A stretch of 64,000 bases of DNA from Atrichornis clamosus (taxonomy: Eukaryota; Chordata; Aves; Passeriformes; Menuridae): positions 1-64,000 of the forward strand of contig WBMZ01010267.1 in the NCBI GenBank assembly GCA_013400975.1, read 5' to 3'. Positions within the stretch are counted from its first letter, which is position 1; the number at the start of each line of letters is the position of its first letter. The notes under the pieces were generated by a model. It worked only from the letters and a program-made list of their open reading frames with translations. It was not told the DNA's origin and ran no database searches. Of the stretch, positions 36,640 to 47,639 are shown piece after piece. Made by a program: the position numbers and the translations under genes.

Positions 36640-37255
36640 GGAGCCTGGAAAAACGAGTGGGGAAGGAGGAGCATGGAAAAACCACTGGGAAAGCAGGAAC
36701 AGGGAGAAACCACGGGCAAAACAGGAGAATGGACTGAGGACTGGGAAAGCAGGAACATGGACAAGTGCCTGGCAAAGCACGAGCATGGATGAAAGACTGG
36801 CAAAACAGGAGCATGGAAAAACCATTGGCAAAGCAGGAGAACGGACAAAGGACTGGGAAAGCAGGATCATGGACAAACAGCTGGGAAAGGAGGAGCAGGG
36901 ACAAAGGACTGGGAAGGGAGAAGAACGGACAAACCACTGGGAAAGGAGGAGCATGGACAAATGCCTGGCAAAACAGGAGCATGGATGAAGGACTGGCAGA
37001 GCGGGAGCAGGGACAAACCGCTGGGAAAGAAGGAGGATGGACAAAGGACTGGCAAAGCAGGAACATGGACAAGTGCCTGGCAAAGCAGGAGCATGGGCAG
37101 ATGCCTGGCAAAACAGGAAAATGGACAAACCACCGGGAAAGGAGGAGCATGGACAAATGCCTGGCAAAATAGGAGCATAGACAAATCACGGGGAAAGCAG
37201 GAACATGGAAAAATCACTGGCAAAGCAGGAGCAGGGACAAACCACTGGCAAAGCA
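36640..37255 (+). repeat. 28-bp minisatellite
   Basis: More than twenty copies occur of a unit like TGGCAAAGCAGGAGCATGGA plus CAAATGCC, with interchangeable TGGCAAA/TGGGAAA starts and variable last bases. It reads open in several frames, producing spurious Lys/Gln/Gly-rich (+) and Cys/Phe/Pro-rich (-) ORFs. It abuts the intronic CpG island. Confidence 0.95.
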
Positions 37256-37299
37256 GGGCCTGTGCTGGCTCCCTCCGGGGCCGTGGGGTGCAGGCAGCT

Positions 37300-38250
37300 C
37301 CCGGCAGCAGGGATCCATCCCAGGAGAGCCCTCCTGGCCTGCACCTCGCTCCTGGTGCCCCCTGCGACCCTCCTGCCCGCCGCGACTCCTGCCCGGAGCG
37401 CCGAGCGTCCCCAATTCCCCCGCGGCTTCCAGCGCCCCTAGGGCGCTGCCCCGTGGGCCCGTGGAGGGGCTGCTCATCCTCCCGCACCTTCCCGCGCCTG
37501 GCTGGGTGCTGCCCGCGCAGCTTTTCCATGGGCACGGGTCGCTCCCGTGCTCCTCTCCCTCCCGTCCCGTCTGTGCGGGGGCTGCCCCGCAGGCTGCTCA
37601 TGCCCGGCCTCCCTCCGCGGGCGCCCCACGGGCGCGCTGGGGCTCCGCAGCACAAACGGGGCTTTCATTCCCTGCTGCTGGGAGCTGCCAGGCCTGGCTC
37701 CCTTCCCAGAAAGCGGCGGCGGGCTGGAACATAAGCGGCTATTGTGCGAGCCCCGGAGCCGCGGAGCTGAGCCCGGGCCCGGCGGACACCGCCTGCCGCA
37801 GCCACTTGAGAAGGCGGCCCGAGGAGCCCGGGAGATCCGCAGGCTCTCAATTGTGCTGCTCTCACCAAAAATAAAGCGGGCGCGGCTCCTCCCGCGCCTT
37901 TGGAAGCGCTCTGCCCCCGGGCGGGGGATGCTGCGGGCGCTTTGCGCCGAGCAAAGGGTCCTTTGTCCGCCGGGCTGCGGGAGGGGACGGGGGGGAGAGG
38001 GGTCCTGCGGCCGGGCTCTGCTCCTGGGAGTGTGCCCCGCCCGGGATTGGGGTCGGGAACGGCACTCGGGACGGGGTTGCTGCTCGGGGCGTGGGTTTGG
38101 CCACCTCCGGGGAGGTGACACCGTGAGGTCACGGCTCAGGGGTGCCGCTGCAGCTCTGTGTCCTCCTCGCCGCTCGTTGCTGCCCCTGGGGGAGGCGTGG
38201 AGGGTGATTCTGGCGGGGATTTAGGGTTCGGGGCGCTGCTTCCCAGGATT
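37300..38250. promoter_or_regulatory. Intronic CpG island without an associated exon
   Basis: This stretch of intron 2 is clearly CpG-dense, more than its neighbours, and begins where the 28-bp array ends. Within it, about 37725-37890 has a lower-repeat segment (ATAAGCGGCTATTGTGCG, then CTCAATTGTGCTGCTCTCAC). I find no coding exon or known promoter here. Confidence 0.5.
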
Positions 38251-39389
38251 CTCTCGCAGCGCCGTCCCCTCAGCAGGGCCTGGTGACAGCCCAGGCCCCC
38301 GGGAGGGGACGAATCCAGCAGTGGGGGACAGCAGGGTGGGTCTGCTCCCCTCTCCTTCCCGAGGAGGGACCGAAGGCGGCGCTGGAGGGGCGCAGGAGGG
38401 CAGAACTGTGCAGGTGGCCGTGCTCTAAATTGGGAATTCTGCCCTTTTACTGGGAGAAGCTGGAATCCAGCACGAGAACAAAGAGATGATTTAGAGGAGG
38501 GAGGAGGAGGTGGTGACTTCCACCTGCTCTGGGAAACTGGTGCAGCACAGGGAAATAATGTGGATCCCACAGGGCCTTGGAGGGGTCTTGGATCCCACCC
38601 AGCCCCTGGGGCTGTTCGTGGCTGTCCTGCCTTGGTTTGGGTCTCCCTGCTCTGGTCCTGGGCTCTGCAGTTCTCTGCCAGGACCTGCCTGACCCGATTT
38701 CTGTGTCTGCCTCTGAACCCAGCCCTGTAATCCAAGGAAAATCGCTCCACGAGCAGGGATGGCCGGGCAGGGCAGGCCTGGAGCCCCTGGCAGACCCTCT
38801 AACCAGCCTCCAGCTGTGGGGCAGGAGCTCCCGGAGTGTCCCGTGCCTGCTTTCCCTCTCCTGGAAGCCGGGAGGGTGCGAGGGAGTTCACGCTGAGGCC
38901 TTTTCACGAATCACTTGGCCGCGATGAGCCGACAAAGTGGGGTTTAGGCGGAGTTTTTCCAGCTTAATCTGCCCGAGTGGGATCAGCATCCTGCTGCCTG
39001 CAGCCAGCCCCGGCTGAGTAAACTTTCCCTGCCTTCAATCCAAACGTTTGTGTAGCGCAGACTCTGCCCCGGGGGGTTTTTCCTCCCGTCCCGGTCCCCA
39101 ACCCACGGCGGCTCCTTGGAAATGTGTTTGGTGGTGGCGGAGAGGGGAAACCTCAAATCCTCGCGAAGCAATTACCGCTAATGAGACACTTCCTACACAT
39201 CTGGTTCCAATCCTGGCCGCGTTTTGGGGACGGCGCTTCAGAGCTTGGGAAGGGAGGAAGGTGGGGAAATCCCTGCCTCCTCCTCCTCCTCCTCCTCTCC
39301 CTCCTTCCCGAGGTGGCGCTGGGGATGCTCCGGAGCTCCCGAGATCCCTTTTTTCCAAGCCCCCAAATCGCAGCTCTCCGGGGAGGCTG

Positions 39390-39545
39390 GGTGGCAGCGG
39401 CAGCAGTCGGTGGATGCGGAGGGGCTGCCAATTGATTGATATGTTTTTGAGAGCCAGTGTAATGTGGTTAATTAGTGTGTAATTTACAAAAGCGGCGACG
39501 GCTGGATGCCCCAGACTTCAAAAAAAAAAAAAAAAAATCCTGAAT
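39390..39545. promoter_or_regulatory. Candidate enhancer with PBX-HOX-like and TTAATTAG sites
   Basis: A unique AT-rich block includes TGATTGAT (39433-39440, PBX/HOX type) and TTAATTAG (39468-39475), followed by a poly-A tract. It lies in otherwise GC-rich intron sequence. Confidence 0.4.
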
Positions 39546-41421
39546 TAATTGCCAGCTGCAGAGAAAAGGGAGGAATTCTCGGGTTCCTTTTGTGGAGGGA
39601 TTTCATATTAAATTGATGGGAGCTGTTCCTGGTTATTCCAACTCATTCCAGACCCTCGTTGCTGGACACTGAGGGTGGAGCAGAGCATCCCATTCCTGCA
39701 GGGCTGGCATTCCCTGCCTGCTGTGGCTGGGAAGTGCTGGAGTGCCCCTGGCTTTCAGTGGGACCTCGGCACCCGGGTCCTGAGCTCTTCCCAAAGTCCC
39801 ACACTGGCCGTAGATGGGTTAGGTGGAACCCCGCGGGCGTCCAGCTCCAGTTGGTGTCCATTGGAATGCAGGTCCTCACGGATCCTCTGGCTGCTGGCTT
39901 TGGCAGCAAGTGCCTCCTTACCTGGGAGCAGAGCGTGGCCTTGGAGCAGGATGCAGGGAAACCGGAGGGAGGGTCGGGGGGAGAGGGATTTCAGGGAGTC
40001 CCTGCGGCTCTCGCGCGCGGAGCAGCGGGAAGGTGGCCTGGGAACCCTCGGCTGCTTTCCTTGGGAATGCGACGGCCCGGCCTGGGATCCCCGGCAGGGT
40101 GTTGGGGTGAGGGCAGAGGGAACACTGAGGGTCCATCAGGGATCCCTCCTGTGGCTCTGGAGGCTCCCAGCCTCCTTGGGAGCACTCCCAGGTGAGCAGT
40201 ATCCACCCCCATCCCCTTCCAAGGAAAACTTGCAGAGGAACCCCCTGCCCTTCCCACGTTTGGCTCTCGTGGTTTTTCAGCAGAGCCACTTCCCAGAGCC
40301 TCCCCTGCAGGCTGGAGGATCTCCAGGCAGGGTTTTCCCGGGGAACAACGTGCCTTGGTGAGCTTTGCCCCGTCCTTTGGCAGGGAAATGGCCCGGGATA
40401 CGCCGGGAGTGACTCAGGGTTGGAGCTGAGTGGGGTGACCTGTGCCGGCCACACGTGGCTTCCCAGAAGCGCCACTGCTCCCAGACACAAGGAGCGACTC
40501 CAAAGGCACCTCCTGGGTGCCTCGGGAGGGAAGGGCAGGGCAGGGAAGGGAAGGGAAGGGCTGCTTCATTCCCCAGGCACGGCACCAGCCCCAGCCTCCT
40601 GCTCTGCATCACTTCCCGGGCATATTCCCTGCTCCAAGTGTGCTTCTGTCCAGGGAAACTTTCCACAGTCGAGTGCCTGACCTTGGAACAGAGCCTCCCG
40701 CTCTCCTTTTGGGTTTTGTTTTGTTTAATGCAGAGTAAAATAAACTTCTTTTCCCCTTCTTGATGTTAACAGCTGCCTCATGGAGCCGCAGCTCCATGAA
40801 GGGAAAAATCCAAGCCCGGGGAATTTTGCTGGAGTTGAAAAGCGGGTCAGGCTCGGGGGTTGCTCAGCTCAGTTGCACTTTTGTCCTAAAAACGAGAGGA
40901 GAACGTGTGCCCTGCTGGGCTGCGGGAGCTCCCGAGGAACAGGGAGCTCGGGGTGGAAGGGAATGGTGTGGGAAGGGGCCGGAGTGTCCATCCGGAGGCG
41001 TGGGTGGATGTGGCTGAGCACGGGAATGGTCTGGAATCTCCCTGAGTCACACCCGGCCTGTGGCTCCTCGGGGTCAAGCGTCCAGTCCGGCTGTGGGGGC
41101 CTCTCGAGGCCCTTAATCCTTCTGGGATTGTGTTCCCCACCCCTAACCCAGAGCCAGCAGCATTCCCGGAGCACCCTGACCATTTTCCTGACTTCACCCT
41201 CATCCCACGTGCTCCTCCCTGTCCGGGTGGGATTTGTTCCCTCCTGGTGCCACAGAGCGGCAATTCCCATTCCCTGGAGCTGCCAGCTCCCTGGGGCTCC
41301 TGGCCAGGCAGCTCCATCCTCTCCTTGTCGCCGCCTCCCTGCTCCCGGTTTTCCCCAGTCCCAAAAAGCAGCTGGGGAACATCAGGGCTTGGGTGGGGAG
41401 GGGGACTCTTCCCTGGGAATT

Positions 41422-41664
41422 GGAGCGACAGCACAAGGAGGAACGGGCCACGCTGAAAGGGGTGGAATCTGGGAGAGATTTACAGGAGAAATCCTTCCCT
41501 GTGAGGGTGGTCAAATTGTCTTTCCCGGAGCAGCTGTGGCTGCCCCATCCCTGGAAGTGTCCCAGGCCAGCCCGGAATAACCTGGGATAGCGGAAGGTGT
41601 CCCTGCCCGTGGTCCAGACGATCCTGAAGGTCCCATCCAACCCAAACCGTTCCGGGATTCTCTG
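41422..41664 (+). mobile_element. CR1 LINE 3' end
   Basis: From GAGCGACAGCACAAGGAGGA through GCTGTGGCTGCCCCATCCC to CATCCAACCCAAACCGTTCC. Confidence 0.92.
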
Positions 41665-42971
41665 AACAGCAGGGAGGGCTCGCGGGCTGGGTTTGACGCC
41701 GGCAGCTCCCGGTGTCCTGGCGGGACAGCCCGGGCTGTGGGACAGCTCCTGTTCCCGCAGGCATCTGGGGCACGGATGCCGTGGTGGTCACGGGGCCTGC
41801 CCCCTGCCCTGGGTGAATCATCTGGGCTCGGGCAGGGCCATTAAAATGCTCAGCTGTCAGCCCCGGGCCCTCCCTTTCATCGCCCCTCTCGGGGACCTTG
41901 TTTCATCTCCCGCTCCCGTTTCCTCAGCTCCAAAAGTGGTTCCGGCCCAGGTGATGCCTTTGGAGGGGAGGGATCGAGCTGGGATGGGGAAGGGGTGTGT
42001 GGGCTGAGTGGGAAACATCTGAGCCTGCGTTGGGAAGCTGTGACAGCCCCAGGCCGAGCTCCTGAGCACTCCCAGAGCGGTTTGGTTCCAGAAAACCGTC
42101 CGTTTGACAAGGCAATCCCTGGAATTTAGTGCAAGCTCTGAGCCTTTGGCTGTGCCCGGGATGTTCTCCAGGATCTCCCTGAGCCATCCTTTAGGGAAGG
42201 AGTGCCAGCTCCCTGTGGATCAGATCCTGAGGATCAAATCCAGCGTGCTCATGGTAGCAGTCAGTGCTGGGATGTTCCTGGTGGGATTTGTGTTGGTCTT
42301 TGCACACTTTTAGTGCTCTGGGGGTGTTTTTCCCGTGTTTTGCCAGGCGGGATTTGGGCTGTTGCAGTGTGTGGGATCACCAGGAACACCAGGATCTGGC
42401 TGTTTCCTGGCTGCCTGCAGGTCTGGGAGCTCCTGGTGCCACTCAAATGTTTAAATCCATGTGCTGAGAAGGTGGGGATGGGGATGAGCTCAGAGGTGCT
42501 CCTGAAATGAGGCTTAATGGGAAGAGTTGGGGTTTCCTGGCTGAACTGTGGTGCCAGAGAAGGTGGCAGTGCCAGCTGTGCTGTCCCTGTGCTCCTTCAC
42601 AGCTGGATCCAGCCACGTGTGGGTCCCCGGGGGCACAGCTCGGTCCTGGATTCCCTTCCAGGACCTGCTGCAGGTGGGAAAAGCACCCAGGTCCATTCCC
42701 TGGGAGCTGCCGGGTTTCTCCTGCTTCTGACGGGTGAGATTTGGATTGCTGGGGCTGGAGATAAAGAATTCCTCCCGGGATGCCGTGCCAGCAGCCTGGC
42801 CATGATCCAGCCCGGAAAGGGCTGGAAGAGATGGATGGAAGTGCCCCAGGTGGTGTCCATAGTGCTGGTGGAGGGGGCTTGGGGAGGAGGAAAGCTTTGG
42901 GGTCAGCTGCCTGTTTTCCTGCTTCTAACTGTTTTTGTTCTCTCCTTTTTCTCCTCCCCTGCTTTCTAAAG

Positions 42972-42992
42972 AACATAGGAAGCTTCTTGCTG
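42972..42992 (+). CDS. AGRN: AGRN 21-nt alternative microexon (seven-residue NtA insert)
   Basis: The 21 nt lie between a strong acceptor (long pyrimidine tract, TTTCTAAAG) and a consensus donor (GTAAGT). Joined to the split G of exon 2 they read E-H-R-K-L-L-A and leave a G that the common exon completes as Asp (GAC). Skipping gives the same Asp, so the exon is a pure seven-residue cassette. Chick agrin cDNAs with a seven-residue insert at this point are, as I recall, described. The insert would lengthen the C-terminal NtA helix next to the laminin contact. A good branch point (TTCTAAC, branch A about 42928) lies 43 nt upstream of the acceptor AG. The exon is too short to appear in any ORF scan. 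It is 27.7 kb from exon 2 and 12.5 kb from the common exon, and lies upstream of the transmembrane promoter, so only secreted transcripts can include it. Confidence 0.93.
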
Positions 42993-43201
42993 GTAAGTGG
43001 TGGGGTGTCATGCCAGAAAAAAGAACCACCAAACCCAAAATTCCCACTTTGTCCATCCACCATCAGCCTCGCTGGCTAATCCGTGTCATCCCTCCATCCC
43101 CCCGGGATGTGCTGGAGCAATAGGAACCTTCCAGAGGTGTGCGCAGCACCCCCACCCCCTCTGGGCTGGGGGCTGCTCTCCCCTCGAGGGCTCTATTGCT
43201 G

Positions 43202-43343
43202 TTAGATCACAGTTCGAGGAGCTCCTCCGCCTCCCCGCCGAGCCCAGCCTGCGGCTGCCCGGGCTCCCGTGCATTGCCCCCGGCCTCGGGGCTGTGGCAC
43301 CGAACCCCTGGAGCGCTGCGGGGGGGGTGAAACTGTGATCTAA
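43202..43343. other. Inverted repeat able to form an RNA stem near the microexon
   Basis: TTAGATCACAGTT (43202-43214) is matched by its exact reverse complement at 43331-43343. Inside it, CCTCCCCGC (43230-43238) can pair with GCGGGGGGG (43318-43326) with one G-U. The structure begins 210 nt after the microexon donor. The function is unknown. Confidence 0.6.
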
Positions 43344-43637
43344 GCGCTCCTCACTCCGTGCCTGCCTCATCTTCCTCTCCATCCTCAGCCTCTCACCTTC
43401 ACCAACCTCCTGGGGCGGGCGGGCAGAGCTCTGCAGGCTCCTGCTGGGGGTGAACCGGGCACACCGGGCTGCCCCGGGGGGTTGTGGTGGGCGCTGTGCC
43501 CGTGGGAGGAGGGCAGGGCGTGGCTCAGATCCAGGGAATTCGTGCGGCTGGGCGGGGAAGCCGCAGGTGCGGGGCAAACAGGGGATTCCTCTGGGAATCC
43601 TCCGGGAAAAGGCGAGTGGGGGTGTGGTAGGATGAGG

Positions 43638-43920
43638 GGTGGTGGTTTTAAGGCTGGGTGGATTTAGGCTCCGTAGAAGGAAGAAATGTTTTGCAGTGAG
43701 GGTGGGGAGGCCTTGGCACGGATTGTCCCGGGAAGCTGCGGCTGCCCCCACATCCCTGGAAGTGTCCACGGCCACCCGGGATAGTGGAAGGTGTCCCTGC
43801 CCATGGCAGGGGGTGGAACTAGGTGGTCTTTCAGGTCCCTTCCATCCCAAACCATTCCACGATTCCAGGGGCTAAATGTCCTTCCAAAGGCCCCTTCCAG
43901 CCCAGGTTATTCCTTGATTG
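43638..43920 (+). mobile_element. CR1 LINE 3' end plus a second short end
   Basis: GGTGGATTTAGGCTCCGTAG, GCAGTGAGGGTGGGGAGGCC and CCCATGGCAGGGGGTGGAAC lead to an end at about 43866. A second CR1-like end (GGCCCCTTCCAGCCCAGG) follows to 43920. Confidence 0.92.
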
Positions 43921-46706
43921 GAAGCGTGGGCTTGGAGCGAAGCCCCTGAGCTGCTCCTGCCCCTGCTGTCCCTGCTCCTGCGGTGCCCGGGGCTCATCCC
44001 TCCCCCAGCTGTGCCCAATGATGTTCCAAGCAGCGAATCCCATTCCTTCAACCCCCCCGGGCTGTGCCCCGGCCCCGGGAGCAGCCCCTCCCTGGCGAGG
44101 GCAGGGGGTGTGGGGGTGTGGCTGCAGCCTGGCCGGGTGCCCCCTTCCCCGTGCTGGGAATCCCGGGAGCCCGGTGCCCACATCCTTTGTTTGGTGGCTG
44201 TGGAGACAGCGGGGGATGTGAGGAAGGCGTTTGGCAGGGGCTGGGGGCTGGCAGCTCATCCCACACCCTGCCCTGCACACGCCGACCCTTGGGCTGCAGG
44301 ATGGGACCTTTCCCTGCGCTCCTGCCCTGCTCCAGCATCCCTGGGCAGCCACCCTGCAGTGGGAAGAGGTCCCACGTGTGTCTAGCACGGACAGGCGGCC
44401 GCCCTCTGCTTGGGCGGGCAGGAGTGGGTGGGGAGGCAGGAAAACCCTTCCCTGCAGCGGACTGGAGTTTGGAGCTGTTCCTTCGCCCGCTCTCGGAGCT
44501 CCTCCGCTCACCTCCGGAGCTTTAGGATCGCTGCTGCTCCACCTAATACTTGGAAAAGCAGCTTTTTGGGGTGACGTGGGGCTGTGACAGCTCCCTGTGC
44601 CGGCTGTGCCAGACCCCCGGAGCCGGCGGGGAGGGATTTATCCCGGAGTGCCCGAGCTGCGGTGGGGGATCTGCTTCAAGCTGCTGCCGCCGGGTTTCCT
44701 CCCTGCTCTGTGCCCCTCGCTGCGCACAATCCATGGGCTGGGCTGCGCACATCCCGCGGGGAAGGCGACGGGTTCTCCTGGAAACGTGCCCTGCAGCCGC
44801 GGCGCTGGAGAGGGAACACGGGAACATCGAAGTTTTACTGGGAGCCGCACGCTCCTGGCGCGGGCCCCCGGCTCCGGGAGGAGCTGCGGGAAGTTATCCA
44901 AGCCTGCAGCATCCCCTGCTGGCTGTCGCTTCCCGGGCTCCTCGTGGATAAGTGGAATCCTGCCCGTTTCCTGGTGGGAGAGGGCTCCGCTGCCGGCAGC
45001 TCCACTGATGGGGCGCTGGCAGGACAAGAAGCGGGTGCTGCCTGCTCCTGGCTCTCCCAGGGCCGGTGGGCAGCAGGAAAAGGGTCTGCATTCCTGGGAA
45101 TGCCACTCCCTTTGCTGCGCTCCATCCAGCACTCAGGCCCCTCCGTGAGAGATCTCCCAGCAGGGAGGTCAGAGGAGGGGGTGTCCCTTCCCTTCTCCTC
45201 CTTTCCGTGGGCTCTTCCTGATCCCACTGGAGCACTCCCCTCCTCCCGAGGCCTTTCCCAGGCCCCATTTTTGCTGGGGGTGTTTCCTTTCCAGGGACGT
45301 GCTGGAGTTTTCCTCTTTTCACCCTCCCCTGAAGCTCAGGGGGGGCTTTGCTCCCCTGCCCTGGGGGTCTGGGTGCCCCCAGTGTGCAACTGGGAGCGCC
45401 GTGGCTGGCACTGGTGTGGCTGGCACAGAACCGGTCACTCCGGGGCGCAGGTGTGAGTTCTGGTCGTGGGGCTGACGCGTGGGAGAGGTGAAGTGAGATT
45501 TGGGGTGTAACTCTGCCCCGTTCCCAGGGCTGGGAACAGGGAGAGGTGTCCGTGGATCCGGGGGCAAAGCTGCTGCTCCCTGGCTGGGAGGAGGTGGCCC
45601 AGAGCTGTCGGGCGTCAGCACCTTCATATTCTGCTCCCTGGAGCAGCCCTGGCTGAATGAAAATACTGAAAATACTGAGAATACTGAATAGAGTCAACGT
45701 AGTGAATATATTGAATATTGCAGCCAGCACTCCCTCTGCCTGCAGCCTGGGGAAGGGATGCTCCTGCTGGGATGTCTCCCCTCGGCCCAGGGATGTGCTG
45801 GGCGTTCCTGCCTCCCTTTGCTCCTTGAGTGCCTGGGGGTCAGGAATTGAGGTGTTTTCGTGAGGTGCCTCCTCTTTATGCTCTCCACGCGCCCGGTTCT
45901 CTGTCGTGATGACTTTTCTCACTAATTGGGCTCTGCTGATGTGGTCTGGGGACCCTGGCAGCGCCTCAGCCCCAGCCAGTGCTGCTTTTCCCACTTGGAG
46001 CCACCCCGTTGCTGAGGGATGTCACTCATTGTCTGGAAGCTCTCTGGTGACAGCTGCTTTCCCGCTGGGAAGGTATCCAGAGTGCCAGGGGTACATCCTA
46101 ATTTTAGCCTGCCGGGCGTCTGCCGCAGGAATGTGCCGTGGGTTTGTTTCCTCGCCCTTTTCTGCCCGTTTTTCCTATTCCCACCCACCACGTTGCTCAT
46201 ATCCGTGAGGAATTCTGCAGTGCCAGCTGATCCCCGCAGAGGAACCGGTTGCCAGCAGCTGGCAGAGCAAGGGGGGGGGGTGTTTTTGGGAGAGGTTTGG
46301 CAGAAGGGATGTCTGAACTCCGCACAGGGGGAGGCTAAAGGCTTGGACCAGTCACTCCCAGTTACTCCAGTAGCCAGGCCAGGCTCTTTCTCTGGTGGAG
46401 AGAGTTGATGCTGTCTTGGGGGGAACAGTAATCACCAGGAAAAGAAAAAAAATAAAATTCCGGGCGGGTTGAAAGGTTTGAAAGCTCTGTTTGTCCCCTC
46501 CTCCTGCGGCTCTGACACCCGTGCGGGTCACTGGAGGTGCCCTGGGCAGCCCGGCGCTGTCGCTGGAGGTGCTGCGGGCTCTGCCCTCATCCCTCTGGAG
46601 TTTGCTGCCGCTCGGACGCAGCTCCCGGCAGCAGGAATGGGCTGGGAAGGGCGGCAGGTGGCGGTGTGAGCCCGCGGAGGAGCCGCAGCCCGGGGCGCGT
46701 CGGGCC

Positions 46707-46760
46707 GGGGCTGCGGGGCTGCGGGGCTGCGGGGCTGCGGGGCTGCGGGGCTGCGGGGCG
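46707..46760 (+). repeat. 8-bp GGGGCTGC tandem repeat
   Basis: About six to seven perfect copies of GGGGCTGC occur within a CpG-rich stretch of intron 3. Regular G4 tracts make it a possible quadruplex former. Confidence 0.92.
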
Positions 46761-47639
46761 GCCTCACCCCCTGCCGGAGCATCGGGAGGGTGCAGGGGAC
46801 ACACTCTGGGGGGCTTTGTTCCCAGCAGCGCCCCGCTTTGCCTCTCTCCTGGCTGCCGTTCCCAGCGCCGCTCCCGAGCGGGAGGCCCGGTGCTCCCGGG
46901 GAGGAGGGAGGCGGTGCCTGCTCGGGCTGCGAAATCCCTCACTTCCACGCCTTGCCCTGCAAAATCCTCCTGGGCTCTGGGTTCCAGCCGGGAATGCGGG
47001 GTTCCAGGGGGTCCCAGGTCGGCCCAGCACTCCGTGTGAGCCGTCCCCAGGGCTTTGGGAAGGCAGAGGGGACAGGGATGCGCAGTGGGACAGCGGGAAT
47101 TGTGTGGCTTTGGCACGGAGAGGCTTCACCTCCCTCGGGTGGCTTTTCCTTCGCTCTGTGCCCGCTTTGGGGCAGCAGTTTGTCCTTCCAGACCCCGAGT
47201 TCTGCGTGCAAACCTGGCTTTGATTTTTCTGCTTTAAGGGGCGAGGCAGAGCCATCGTAACCCCCCCCCCGTCACGGCTGGGTGGGAGAGGGGTGGGATT
47301 TGGGGGGTGCTCGGGGTGGGGAGGGGACATGGGTGACAGAAGGGCAGTGGCAATTCCACAGGAGGAAGTAGCTGGGAGAGGAGGACCTGGAGGCCACCTG
47401 TGGCCCACTCCATGCTGGGGCATCCCTGAGCACCTCTGGAAGAGGCTGCGTGGTCCAGGAAGGATCTGCTCCCAGACAAAGTTGTTCCGGGGGCCAATCC
47501 CCTCCTTCCCAAGGGGCAGCCCTTCCCCAGCACCGTCTGGAATGGCTGGAATGGTGCGAATTACCACCCCGTTCCCTCCACACGCCGGCCTGGCCACCCC
47601 AGCCCTGCGTCCCACACCCGCTCCCTCCTCTCCCCGGGA

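Larger units (their letters stand above)
15287..42971 (+). other. AGRN: AGRN intron 2, minisatellite-rich
   Basis: This 27.7-kb intron links exon 2 to the microexon. It holds most of the window's tandem arrays (units of 53, 29, 24, 72, about 20, 42, 41 and 28 bp), many CR1 fragments, two assembly joins, a CpG island near 37300-38250 and AT-rich candidate regulatory blocks near 35940-36190 and 39390-39545. Long open frames inside the arrays arise because the repeat units lack stop codons. I see no conserved exon. Confidence 0.9.

Noticed and set aside
36416..37189. Minus-strand Cys/Phe/Pro-rich ORFs resembling a repetitive secreted protein
   Set aside because: They are translations of the 28-bp minisatellite; copies vary without respect to codons and several frames are equally open.
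40500..40565. AGGGAAGGG-type run as a telomere-like repeat
   Set aside because: It is a short irregular purine tract, not TTAGGG.
47380..47580. Possible CR1 fragment around GGCATCCCTGAGCACCTCTG
   Set aside because: Resemblance is too weak; no diagnostic CR1 blocks in order.
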